Shown: positions 9,807 through 19,310 of the stretch, one piece after another
Position numbering within the stretch: position 1 is the first letter of the stretch
How the letters are laid out: each line of letters starts with the position of its first letter
Assembly: GCA_030267965.1 (NCBI GenBank)
Contig: BRYA01000540.1
Coordinates: forward strand, 1-30,730
Direction: 5' to 3'
Length of the DNA stretch: 30,730 bases
Source: Triparma columacea
Taxonomy: Eukaryota; Sar; Bolidophyceae; Parmales; Triparmaceae
The notes under the pieces: generated by a model
Databases searched by the model: none
Told to the model about the DNA's origin: nothing
Seen by the model: only the letters and a program-made list of their open reading frames with translations
Made by a program: the position numbers and the translations under genes

Positions 9807-10200
9807 TTTGACACTTAAATTGGCTTTCTTGATGTCTAACGGTTTGTAAGGGTGGATAAACGGGTTAGGTGAGCTTTGTAAGGAGCAAATTGAGCTTCGC
9901 ATGCTATTTACGACCAGTTCCAAGAAATTGCCAACAAGGCCCCCCTGTGTCCAACTGTGTTTGCCATCTGCTGTGTTCTTCAACACTGATCTCCACAATG
10001 AAAAGGTTTGCGAAGGTTTCGAAGCCTCACTTTCTCGTCATATTACCCCCCCACCCTCTCTGCGTCACTTACCTTGACGAATATGCTGTCCGCAAGCTTG
10101 GGTTTGAGCCTTGAGCAGGAGGGCTCAGGGCAGGAGGGACAATGTCGTGGTTGTTGGACGGCGGGGGAGTCAAATATGTAATGAGGTTCTGGTGGGAGTC

Positions 10201-10233
10201 NNNNNNNNNNNNNNNNNNNNNNNNNNNNNNNNN
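10201..10233. other. Assembly gap (33 N)
   Basis: A run of N joins the GC-richer upstream flank of the giant gene to an AT-rich island. Its true length and the correctness of the join cannot be judged from the sequence. Confidence 0.99.
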
Positions 10234-10720
10234 CTCTTAATTTGGTGTTAGGTAGTCGTACACTAGATTAATTTTGTGGTTAAGGATGTGCACTTGCAAA
10301 TCGAAAATCGGAAAAATTGAATTGTCTATTTTATACCTACGAAATATATATTGTTATTAACAATCAATATTATAAATTAATTGAGTATATATGATAATGT
10401 AAAACCTTGTTTTTATATCTCAAGAATATAATTTTAGTAATGTCTCAAATGAAACTTGATATATTCAATTATCTCAAATATATACCATTTCGAATATTAT
10501 AGAATGTTAATAGTACCTAAATAAATATTTGAAATTTCTCAGGTGTAAAATATTTTTTTAATAAATTGGTTGTAAAATTTAAAATCAATTTAGTGAGTCT
10601 GATACAAATATAAAAATATTCAGATATCAACAATGAATTTAGAAGACTTTTGAAAAATGTTGCGAGCAAAGGCGATTTTTGTTAATGACAAACAAACGTA
10701 GTCTTTGTTCGTTAAGAGCG
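10234..10720. other. AT-rich island
   Basis: About 490 bases of very AT-rich sequence, with runs such as AAATATATATTG and TAAATTAATTGAG and a short inverted repeat ATTGTT-ATT-AACAAT near 10350. It has no long reading frame and differs sharply from the GC-rich genes to its right. Possible readings are a low-GC replication or centromere element of the kind known in diatoms, a decayed transposon, or foreign or organellar DNA placed next to the gap. Confidence 0.75.
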
Positions 10721-10898
10721 TAACAGTTGTCAATGTTCTTATTCCTTTTTACGTCCCTTGTAATTCACCAACGTATTGTAAACTTGTTACCCTCTCCGAC
10801 CACGCCAATCACCCAAACCACTGTGAACATAAAATATGGCCTCCGTTTGCCAAACCCCTCGAATTCTTCTATGAACTTGTTTTTACATTAATTTTCAA

Positions 10899-13800
10899 TC
10901 AAAGCCTGCTGAGCTGCCCAAGACTTTGGATTCTCTTCATGACCCCTCCAAGTCCTCTTCCTGAGTCCTCGCTGGCATCTCCTCCTCCTCCTCCTCCTCC
11001 GGACTTGCTATTCTTTCTGCCAACGTAGTCAACTTCGCCGATTTCAATTTCCTCTTCTGTAGCTACCGTGCTCGTAGGGAAGAAGGGGGCGGTGTCAATA
11101 CCACCGCCAATGCCTTCAGTACTGACACTGAGTTGCTTCTTATTTTCCTCGATGACGTGCCTGGACATGTCTAAGTCAACTGAACCCTCGTAGATGGTGA
11201 AGTCCTCTCCGTAGTCGTCCTCTTCAACGCTGACAGGGCAGGCAGTGGTAGCGACCCGCAGGTTGCTCTGGCTTCTACTGATGTCCCAGCTGGGGAGTAG
11301 CCATGGTTTGCTGGCGTGCTTTGCCATGGAGTGGAACGTGACTAAGAACCCAACATATCTTTCGAAGGATGCGACTCGGGATTCAAAGAGGTGTTCGATT
11401 GGTTGACACTTGTCCAGCTTTCTCCTAATGTTCGGAGGGAGTTTCATGGCGAAGGAATAGCGTGCGTCGAGGCTGCGGTGGACGTTTGGGTTGGCCTCGT
11501 TGGTGTTAGTTTTCGATTGGGCGGTTGTGCAGCTTGTAATTCCTCAGATGCTTTGATCAACTGCCCCAGCGCTCCTACCCCCCTACCCCCCCAAATCCTC
11601 ACAACTCTACAACCCAAATCTCACCTTAGGCTCGGCGTGGCATGCTTGCTACCTTTGAGTGGATCTTTGTCCATGTCTGAGGTGGTCGCCGGAGTGGGTA
11701 TTTCTATCTTCTTGTTCCCCATGTAGGTTGGGGTGAGGATGCTTGAAATAGCGGACTTCTTCTTGGTCGTCATCGAGTTACTTTCTTCCTTCGTGTCGCT
11801 TGTCTTACTGGCGGTCAAGGCCAGGATCTCCTCGGCGTAGTCGTCGCTCCCAAGGTGTGGCCTCTCGTATGCCTTTATCTCTTCCTCTGTCTTTTCTTCG
11901 TAGATGCTCGAGAGAGCACCCCTCCCTTCGCCGGCGTAGATAATGCCGACAGCACAAATACTCCGGGGGTAGGCGGGCCCAAGTTTCATGGCTGATGTAT
12001 ACATGGAGTCCATTATACTAGTTGTGATGGTCTCAAACTCGTCGCTTGAAAAGGTACCCATACCGGCTTGGGCGTTGAGAGCCGCCTCGTAGAGGCTGTG
12101 GATCGCGCGTGTGTTGAAGGGGGGGGAGCGGGGAAGGAATGAGTCAATTCCATCCAAAAAACTTTATCCCCCCTCCCTCACCCCCATCATCCCCCCTCTC
12201 ACCTTTCACTGAGAAACTTGCGCCTAAAGCACTTTAAGCATACATGATTGACTGCTATGCTGCTCTGGACGTTGTTGTGCCCTAGGGTGAAAATTTCGGG
12301 TCCGACTCCCATGTTCTCGACGAATGCTGCTTGCTTGGCCGCAAGCATGATTGTTTGCTCCGTCTTCATTAGGCTCAGGACTGTCCCATCTGGCCTCCCT
12401 AGTGCCATGAGTACCCCCCTAGCGACTCTGTGGGTGAACCTGTGGACCATGTCGTCGTGGGCCTCGACACCGTGAACCTCAAGCCCGAGGAAAGAGTAAG
12501 ACAGCGCAAACATCTTCGAGACGTAATTTTCGAGGTTCTTCTGAACGTAGGGAACGTCGCAAATGACAAGCGTCCTCTTGCCATGGCGGGCTAGGAGGGT
12601 CCGGTTCTCCCACCACCGAAGTAAGTACGAGAGAAGCTTTGGGAGGAAGATGTACAGGAGGGCGTCTAGGGTCCTGGCGATGTAGACCAAGGCGTCTGAG
12701 TCGGCACCGAAGGGGAAGACCATTACAAGGTAGAAGAGAGGATACCCTGAGATGACGGTGGCGAGGATGTAAGCACCGCTGAGGACCATGCATCTTCAGG
12801 GGTGAGGGGGCGAGGGGTAAGGGGGGGTGAGCGAATGGACCGCAAGGAGGACATATGGCAAAGTCAGTGTCGTCGACCCACCTCCAAGGCTCAGTAATAT
12901 GCTTGCCCCACATGATTCCCTGGTTCCTGAGCTTCTCCCCGGCGTCGCCCTCGATGATCTCCTTGATCCCCTCCATTCCGTCGTCCAGGAGGTCCCTGAA
13001 GTCGATGATATCCTCCCTCCCTACGGCGAGCTTGGTCGGGAAGGGGGTCAGGGAGGCGTACTGGCAGAGCATGAGGAGAAACTCGGAGAGGGTCGCGTGC
13101 ATCGCGCAGACCGCCACAGTGGAGGGCTCCGCGAGTCTGACCCCGCTGTGGTTATGCATGCAGCGCCGGATGCCTGCCCCGCCCTCCATGATGGCGTCCC
13201 TCATCTTGCTCTCCTTCTGCCCGGTGAGGATGAAAACGTTGCCCCTGCTGTCGGTGTCGCAGGAGGCGAGGAGGGAGAGGAGCTGGCGGGTGCAGTGCAG
13301 CGTGGCGAAGGTCTGCCCCGACTGAGAGATGCATAGGACGACCGGGCGGTCCCGGCGGATCTCGTCCCCCCTGATTCGGTTGTACCCGCAGAAGTGCACC
13401 ATCCTTGGGACCTCCTCGAGCGCCCCAAGGAGCTTGTTACTGCGATGAGTAACGGGCGATGAGCGAGGGTTAGTGGGGGATTAGAATTGTGCTTCAAGCA
13501 CGGGAGGGTTACGTAGTGCGTTAATGACTTGCGACTCCCTTTCCGTCCCGTCGCTTTTCTCACCTGCTTACGCACTCGACCCTAACCCCTGGGAAAACCA
13601 TGTGAAGGTCCGCCGCGAACTACGTCAAGCGAAGCGATTTCGAGAGATGAGAAGTGAAGATTGACATCATCAACGGCCGTTCTTTTTCGCCCGTTCTCAC
13701 CTGTTCCCCCAACCATAGGCTGCTCTCGATGCCTGTAACCAGGATATCGATTCCTCTGTGTCCCTCAAGGTCTTGTTTGTTGTGTCTGCGTATGGAATCA

Positions 13801-15490
13801 GCGAGTAGGTAGAAGAAGTCATCTGCCACGTCCTTGCAGTCGCTCCTCGTCTTGGCCCACTCCCTTGCGACCTCCTTGATTACCCCTGGTATGTCATCGA
13901 TGTCCTTCCCAACGATATCCCCCGTCGCTATATCCTCGACTCCCTCCACCCTCTTCCACTTCTCAACGACTTCATTAAGTTCCTGCATCCCGCTTAAATT
14001 ATCAAAGAGCATGACACCTCCCCCAACGTCGACCTTTACGGGTGTCCTTGCCCCCCCCACCGCGGTGTTGCCTTCCCCGAAGCATACCTCCTCCCAGAAC
14101 CCGTTCCCATTGTCCTTCCCAACCCTAACAGCCTCCCCATAGTGGTCGTCAAGGTCGTACATAAAGTCAAGACCCCTCCCGTCCCTGGTTACAGGGACCT
14201 TCACGGCGTTAGCCTCGCTACCGTAGAGGACGGCGGGACAGTTAGGCGACCATGAAACGCTCATGGGCTGACCGAGCGCGGCTAGGACAACTGCGTCACA
14301 CTCTACTCCGGAGGATACAGCGAGTCCGAAGGAGCCGGACGCGACGCGGAGGAAGGAGGACATGGTGGACATTAGGTCGGAGGTTAGGAAGGAGGTTATG
14401 GTGGTGGATATGAAGGACTTTATCTGGAAGTCCTCCCACCGCAGGATGTTGAACCTCTGCTTGGAGGAGCTGAAGAGCTTCCAAACCTAAGGGTGGGTGG
14501 AGTTTGTTGCGGATAGTTCCTGCGTGTAAGTTTACTTCAATAACTACTTCGTCCATCAACAATATCCCCCCCCCCCCCCCTTTCCCTTACCTCAATTTCG
14601 AAATCCCCTAATCCATCCTTAGCATTCCCCCCCACAACTTTCCCCCTCCAATCATCCCATACCTCCTCGAACCCTTCCTCCCAGGACTTAAGGGTACGGG
14701 GACCGGGGGAGGTGTTACCTTCAGTGGATGTTGAGAGATCACGACCTCCGCATACGTCGTTCTCATGCTGGAGGTGTGTGGTGGGTGTGCGTGGTGGTGG
14801 GAGGGGGGGGGGGGAGAGGGAGAGTTGTGTGAGATTGTTGAAAAAATGGAGCCGGGATTCAGTGCGCGTAGTGCTAGGAATGGTGGCGGGGCAAGGGTTT
14901 CTCACCTTAGCGACTCCCATAGCCCATCCCTTCCTACAACTTTTCAGCCAGCTTCCCTTCGTTGCCATAAGTTCAAACCACCCCGCTATCTTCGCGCTAT
15001 CACTCCCGACCTCAACGTTCGTCCTCAAAACGTTGTTAAGATAGTTAGCGAGGGAACTCTGTGGCACGAGACCATCGTAGAGACGTAGACCGTTGAAATC
15101 ACCGTTGTGGGTTAACACACAACCGTGCCAAGTACGACGGGAGGTCCAAGTACAGGTGCTGCTACCGGGGTGAAGAGGGGAGTAAGACCAGACTTTACAC
15201 CATGTCCTCTTACCCCATTCGTGGGGGTGACATTCAGAACGTAAGTTCCTGCTGCTAGTTGCGAATCTAAGGTGACCTAGGTAGACGTGTCCACTCTGCG
15301 GGTCCGTCCTCGATGATATGCATTTGCGGGTGTGGGAGGGGACGATTAGACCTGAACCTGTGCCGCGTTTTGTTACTACTTCGCGTGTGCGGATGCATTT
15401 GGGGGGACTGGGAGGGGAAGGGTGGAGGGAGGCTAGACCTACGGATTGACCGCCGCGGATCTCGGTCATTTTACATTGGGAGGATAGGAT
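10899..15490 (-). CDS. GFAT-like amidotransferase/SIS protein with membrane segments
   Basis: An eight-exon gene: exon 1 ~15490-14906, then 14767-14591, 14486-13701, 13619-13564, 13439-12882, 12793-12203, 12095-11625 and 11472-10899. All joins from exon 1 onward keep one frame, and exons 2-8 alone give 1,070 residues. Exon 1 carries class-II glutamine amidotransferase motifs (TEIRGGQSVG, GHLRFATSS, LTHNGDFNG, GSDSAKIAGWF). Exon 3 continues with VVLAALGQPMS and LYGSEANAVKVPV. Exons 3-5 form a sugar-isomerase (SIS) domain with VTGIESSLWLGEQ and the phosphate-binding loop CISQSGQT. Exon 6 has two strongly hydrophobic segments, followed by a soluble part (KRTLVICDVPYV, HRFTHRVARGVLMALG) that resembles a second SIS lobe. 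The C-terminus is Ser/Gly-rich and low in complexity. In standard GFAT these domains transfer glutamine nitrogen to fructose-6-phosphate to make glucosamine-6-phosphate. Here the protein appears membrane-anchored. The start is unresolved, and the N-terminal catalytic Cys of the family is not visible. Confidence 0.75.
14562..14582. repeat. Poly(C) run inside intron 2 of the GFAT-like gene
   Basis: A C homopolymer of more than a dozen bases lies just inside the intron 14590-14487 on the minus strand (a poly-G run in the transcript). It is prone to sequencing-length error but lies outside coding sequence. Confidence 0.7.
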
Positions 15491-15860
15491 TGTTAGGGAG
15501 GGAAGGGGGGTGGAGGGGAGAGAGGAGGAGGTGGGGGGGGAGGGAAGGAGGGAGGGGAGGTGAGGGAGGGAGGATGAGGGGAGGGGAGAAGGGGATCTTG
15601 AGGAGGAGGGGGAAGTTTTTGCGGATGTGGTGGCGGACGTGGTGGCGGTGGTGGCGGTGTCTGTTTGTGGAGGTTGTGTGTTTGTGTTGGCTTTCTCTGC
15701 TGAGAGAAGGACCAATCCTATGTTGCCTGTTGTGGTTGTTTGGGGTTGTTTTGAGGCGTTTAGAGGCGTTTAGAGTGAGTGTTAGTAGATGGGAGTGGGC
15801 GTAAGTGGATGATAGTTGGTGTAAGTGGATTGTAGTGGATGATACTGGATGATAGTAAGT
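15491..15860. repeat. G-rich low complexity and GATGATAGT-like repeats
   Basis: From about 15491 to 15600 the plus strand is almost pure G/A (minus: CT-rich), upstream of the first recognisable exon of the GFAT-like gene. The frame stays open but would encode only Ser/Pro/Leu low complexity, so this may be intron or 5' UTR. From about 15780 to 15865 a loose tandem repeat of the GTAAGTGGATGATAGT type runs through, with 9-16 base units and many substitutions. Confidence 0.55.
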
Positions 15861-15874
15861 AGTAAGTGATTGTG

Positions 15875-16050
15875 TTATATGGGCGCCTCAATGTGAGCAG
15901 CAGCCCTGGCTTCCTGCGCCTTCACGAACACTGCTTCAGCAGCAGCGTCCGCATCAGCCTTGCGCTTAGCAGTATCAGCGACTGCGGACTCCCAGCCGCT
16001 TCATGTTCTTGCTTGCTGCCAAGCAGCCCTGCAGCGTCCGCCTCTGTGTG
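15875..16050 (-). pseudogene. Ala-rich coding remnant
   Basis: On the minus strand, 15991-15875 reads as an Ala/Lys/Glu-rich segment (AVADTAKRKADADAAAEAV, then KAQEARAAAHIEAPI and a stop). The bases just before it continue the same character in another frame (SKQEHEAAG), so a frameshift seems to separate two halves of one exon. It looks like the end of a coiled-coil or Ala-rich protein, or an exon of an unseen gene. No intact gene surrounds it. Confidence 0.35.
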
Positions 16051-16501
16051 TGTATATATAATTAAAGTGACGTATAATTGTGTATAAAAGTGTGACATAT
16101 GGACATATATAGTATTTAAGAAAGTAAATATAGTAATTTGAACGTATACGACGCAATTTCTAGTCCAAAAATGAAGACTTCTCCAAGTTTGAAGTGGGTG
16201 TCACGAAAAACAGTAGTGGAGAATCAGGCCATAAACGCTTCTCAGAGCTAAACATGGAATGCAAGGCTAATGTTACATGCATTCACTCAGATTTATCATG
16301 CTCATTTCACGTTTAACTCACCACACATTGAGGGGATTTAAAGTAAAGGATTCAGAAATTGATGGGGTGAAAACTTGAACGGGATTCGGAGATAAGAAAG
16401 TTTTGTTAATTGGGTTTAGATTTGTAAATAAGGGATCGTACGAGAATTTATGTTTTCCGCCAAAATTCTCTTGCATGACCGTTCAACATTGATTTTTAGA
16501 G
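16051..16501. other. 3' flank of LRR copy 1, no gene seen
   Basis: AT-rich intergenic DNA with a short TG/TA run near 16046. I see no reading frame or RNA gene. The last ~40 bases before the LRR stop match the 3' flanks of the other two LRR genes (a TTCAACATTGATTTTTAGAG-like stretch). Confidence 0.5.
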
Positions 16502-17404
16502 TTACAGAAATTCCAGAATAACTCTCCACATAACCTTCGGGAGCCTCTTGCGTGTCGCAGTTACCCCAAGTGTTTGCGCTTCACCTCCATCCTCTCGCTT
16601 CCTCTTTTTTTGGGTAGTAAAGAGTGTCTTGAGGCAGGACAGAACGGTGACGCGTTCACGTATGGCGTACCACCTAGAATGGAGAAGGGCCTTGACAGAC
16701 GGCATATTTTGATCAGCAGCGGCAGAGATTAGGGCAGTGCAGTTTAAGAAGGAGGTGTCACCGATGTAGACGGCAGGAGATAAGCTGAGTCTCGTCAGGG
16801 CGGTGCATGCCATGAAGGCGCCCTCGCAAATCGTCGTCACAGAGGCTGGGATTGTGATGGCTGCGAGGGAGGAGCATCCTTGAAAGGCCCAATTGCCGAC
16901 TGTCGTCACTCCGACTGGGATGGTGATGGCCGTGAGGGAGGAGCATACCCCGAAGGCGCTATCGCCAATCGTCGTCACTCCTTCCGGGATTGTGATGGCC
17001 GTGAGGGAGGAGCATCCTTGGAAGGCGCGAAAGCCAATCGACTTCACTGAGGCCGGGATTGTGATAGCTGCGAGGGAGGAGCAATCGCAGAAGGTGCAAT
17101 AGCCAATTATCGTCACTCCATCCGGGATTGTGATGGCTGCGAGGGAGGAGCATTCCCTGAAGGCGTGATCGCCAATCATTGTCACTGAGTCCGGGATTGT
17201 GATGGCTGCGAGGGAGGAGCAACCGTAGAAGGTTTCACGGCCAATAGTCGTCACTCCCTCTGGGATTGTGATGGCCGTGAGGGCGGAGCATCCGCAAAAG
17301 GCGAATTTGCCAATCTTCGTCACTCCCTTAGCAAAAGTCACCTCTGTGAGTTCACGATCATTCACAAAGCTCTCTTTGCCAGAGTATACTGCTGATTTGG
17401 GCAT
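16502..17404 (-). CDS. BspA-type leucine-rich-repeat protein, copy 1
   Basis: An intronless gene of 300 residues. After a short head (MPKSAVYSGKESF) it has eight 23-residue repeats of the form SLAAITIPDGVTTIGxxAFxxCS and a degenerate ninth (ALTRLSLSPAV). This is the LRR_5 / Treponema BspA-like type, known in bacteria and protists as surface or protein-binding solenoids. No signal peptide or membrane segment is seen. A basic cluster QKKRKRE could act as a nuclear signal. The last residues, RKRLPKVMWRVILEFL, are shared with the two neighbouring copies. The function is probably protein binding; the partner is unknown. Confidence 0.85.
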   Translation of the reverse strand: MPKSAVYSGKESFVNDRELTEVTFAKGVTKIGKFAFCGCSALTAITIPEGVTTIGRETFYGCSSLAAITIPDSVTMIGDHAFRECSSLAAITIPDGVTIIGYCTFCDCSSLAAITIPASVKSIGFRAFQGCSSLTAITIPEGVTTIGDSAFGVCSSLTAITIPVGVTTVGNWAFQGCSSLAAITIPASVTTICEGAFMACTALTRLSLSPAVYIGDTSFLNCTALISAAADQNMPSVKALLHSRWYAIRERVTVLSCLKTLFTTQKKRKREDGGEAQTLGVTATRKRLPKVMWRVILEFL

Positions 17405-17813
17405 TTTGGGAAGGATTTGGGAAGGATGAAAGTGATAGTTCTGACAGCTCTCGAGCTAGGGTATGGCGTAAATGCTTAGATGGAGAGGAGGAGAGTGGAA
17501 TGTAGGTCTTTGACGATGTAGTTTTTTGTGACCAAATTGAAGCTAAAGACTACAATGTGTTTGGATATGATGTAGGTAGTAGTATCGTTGTTTGTATAGT
17601 GAAGAGTTAGGTCGGTTACACAAAGTATCTAAGCCTATAATACAGCTTTCTTGCCAAGAATGCCGAAATCTTTCCCACAAATCCAGAAACAAAGCCCCAA
17701 AATGGTTTTTGGATTCTCAAAAGAAAACATTTGTTCTGTAAATGATAACGTTGTTCATAAATATTTCGGGACCCTTCTGCATGCCGTTAAACAGTGACTT
17801 TAGAGTTACTCCG
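17405..17813. repeat. Duplicated flank between LRR copies 1 and 2
   Basis: The upstream side of copy 1 (about 17405-17640) aligns with 18885-19130 and 19938-20165, sharing for example TTAGATGGAGAGGAGGAG. The remainder is the 3' flank of copy 2, where TTTAGAGTTACTCCGTTACA corresponds to TTTAGAGTTACA of copy 1 with a short insertion. No gene is seen here. Confidence 0.8.
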
Positions 17814-18884
17814 TTACAGAAATTCCAGAATAACTCTCCACATAACCTTCGGGAGTCTCTTGCGTGCCTTAATTCCCTGAAGCGCGACCACTTCGTCTCC
17901 GTCAAGGTGCGAGTTCTGCTCCGGCGTATCCGATCTAGGCTGGTTCTCCAAGTCGTCATTCCAGGGTGTCTTGAGGCAGGACAGAACGGCGACGCGTTCA
18001 CGTATGCGGTGCCACCTAGAATGGAGCAGGTCCTCGACGGTCAACATATTTTGAGCGGCAGCAGCAGAGATTAGGGCAGTGCAGTCCAAGAAACAGTCGT
18101 TACCGATGGAGACGGCAGGAGATAAACTGAGTGTCATCAGGGCAGAGCATCCGTAGAAGGCGGCAATGCCAATCGACGTCACTGAGTCCGGGATTGTGAT
18201 GGCTGCGAGGGAGGAGCATTGAGAGAAGGCGCTATTGCCAATCGACGTCACTCCGTTCGGGATTGTAATGGCTGCGAGGGAGGAACATCCCCTGAAGACG
18301 CCACTGCCAATAATAGTCACTCCGTTCGGAATTATGATGGCTTCGAGGGAGGAACATACTAAGAAGGCGCGATTGCCAATCGTCGTCACTCCGTCCGGGA
18401 TTGTGATGGCTGTGAGGGAGGAGCATCCCCAGAAGGCGCCAAAGTCAATCGTCGTCACTGTGTCCGGGATTGTGATGGCTGCGAGGGAGGAGCATCTTTG
18501 GAAGGTGCTATTGCCAATTGTCGTCACTCCGTCCGGGATTGTGATGGCTGCGAGGGAGGAGCATAACAAGAACGCGTAATTGCCAATCGTAGCCACAGAG
18601 GCCGGGATTGTGATGGCTGCGAGGGAGGAGCATTCCCTGAAGGCGTGATTGCCAATCATTGTCACAGAGTCCGGGATTGTGATGGCTGCGAGGGAGGAGC
18701 ATTTCCCGAAGGCGCTATCGCCAATCGACGTCACTCCGTCAGGGATTATGATGGCTGCGAGGGAGGAGCATCCCCTGAAGGCATCCTCGCCAATCGTCGT
18801 CACTCCCTTTGCAAAAGTCACCTCCGTGAGTTCATCGTTGTCCCTGAAGCTCTCTACGCCAGAGTACACTGCTGAGCTGGGCAT
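17814..18884 (-). CDS. BspA-type leucine-rich-repeat protein, copy 2
   Basis: An intronless gene of 356 residues with ten 23-residue LRR_5 repeats plus the degenerate terminal unit. The head (MPSSAVYSGVESFRDNDELTEV) and the last 15 residues match the other copies. The stretch before the end is different: instead of the TTQKKRKR segment it has an acidic, polar sequence (NDDLENQPRSDTPEQNSHLD). Compared with copy 1 it carries two more complete 69-base units. No signal peptide is seen. It is probably a protein-binding solenoid. Confidence 0.85.
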   Translation of the reverse strand: MPSSAVYSGVESFRDNDELTEVTFAKGVTTIGEDAFRGCSSLAAIIIPDGVTSIGDSAFGKCSSLAAITIPDSVTMIGNHAFRECSSLAAITIPASVATIGNYAFLLCSSLAAITIPDGVTTIGNSTFQRCSSLAAITIPDTVTTIDFGAFWGCSSLTAITIPDGVTTIGNRAFLVCSSLEAIIIPNGVTIIGSGVFRGCSSLAAITIPNGVTSIGNSAFSQCSSLAAITIPDSVTSIGIAAFYGCSALMTLSLSPAVSIGNDCFLDCTALISAAAAQNMLTVEDLLHSRWHRIRERVAVLSCLKTPWNDDLENQPRSDTPEQNSHLDGDEVVALQGIKARKRLPKVMWRVILEFL

Positions 18885-19310
18885 CTCGGGGAGGATGGAA
18901 GTGGTTGTACTGATAGCGCTTGAGCTAAGATATAGCGTGAATGTTTAGATGGAGAGGAGGAGATTGAAAGTTAGGGATTTGGGCGATGTAGTTTTGTTGG
19001 GGACCAAATTTAGCTAAATCCTGTAATGTATTTGGTTATGCTGTAGTTATTATTATCGTTGTTGGTATTATGAAGAGTTAGGTTGGTTATAAAACGTAGC
19101 TAAAGTGTATGATACAGTGTATAATACAGTTTTGCCAAATTCTGCCAAATCTCCCACCAAGCCTTTCTTTCCTGGTTTTCCTCATTTTCCCTCTACTTGT
19201 AAGAGCTACGCTAAAATAGCTCAGGGAGCAGTATGGGCATGTCGCTTCTGAAAAGAGCTAAAGAATATGACACGTTTCTTGCCTACATTGTTCAACGTTG
19301 ATTTTAGAGT
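18885..19310. repeat. Duplicated flank between LRR copies 2 and 3
   Basis: The upstream side of copy 2 (to about 19130) is the most diverged of the three duplicated flanks. The 3' flank of copy 3 near 19285-19310 (TTCAACGTTGATTTTAGAG) matches that of copy 1. I see no gene. Confidence 0.75.

Larger units (their letters stand above)
9999..10898. other. Intergenic region between giant gene and GFAT-like gene
   Basis: This holds the 5' flank of the giant gene, an assembly gap, an AT-rich island, and the 3' flank of the GFAT-like gene. The minus strand near 10070-10080 reads AAG|GTAAGTGACG, a plausible donor, so the giant gene may have an upstream non-coding or short coding exon. I see no other gene. 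Confidence 0.45.

Noticed and set aside
9807..9998. N-terminal extension of the giant protein to a TTG at 9998
   Set aside because: TTG starts are not expected in nuclear genes. An ATG at 9806 begins a plausible N-terminus. The ATG at 9902 cannot be excluded.
15313..15804. Plus-strand 163-codon frame rich in Arg and Gly
   Set aside because: It is a shadow of G-rich low-complexity DNA and of the antisense GFAT-like exon 1.
16893..18948. Long open frames antisense to the LRR genes
   Set aside because: The 69-base repeat is a multiple of three, so any frame lacking a stop in one unit stays open through all. The antisense products are repeats with no family match, while the sense strand gives textbook LRR_5 units.
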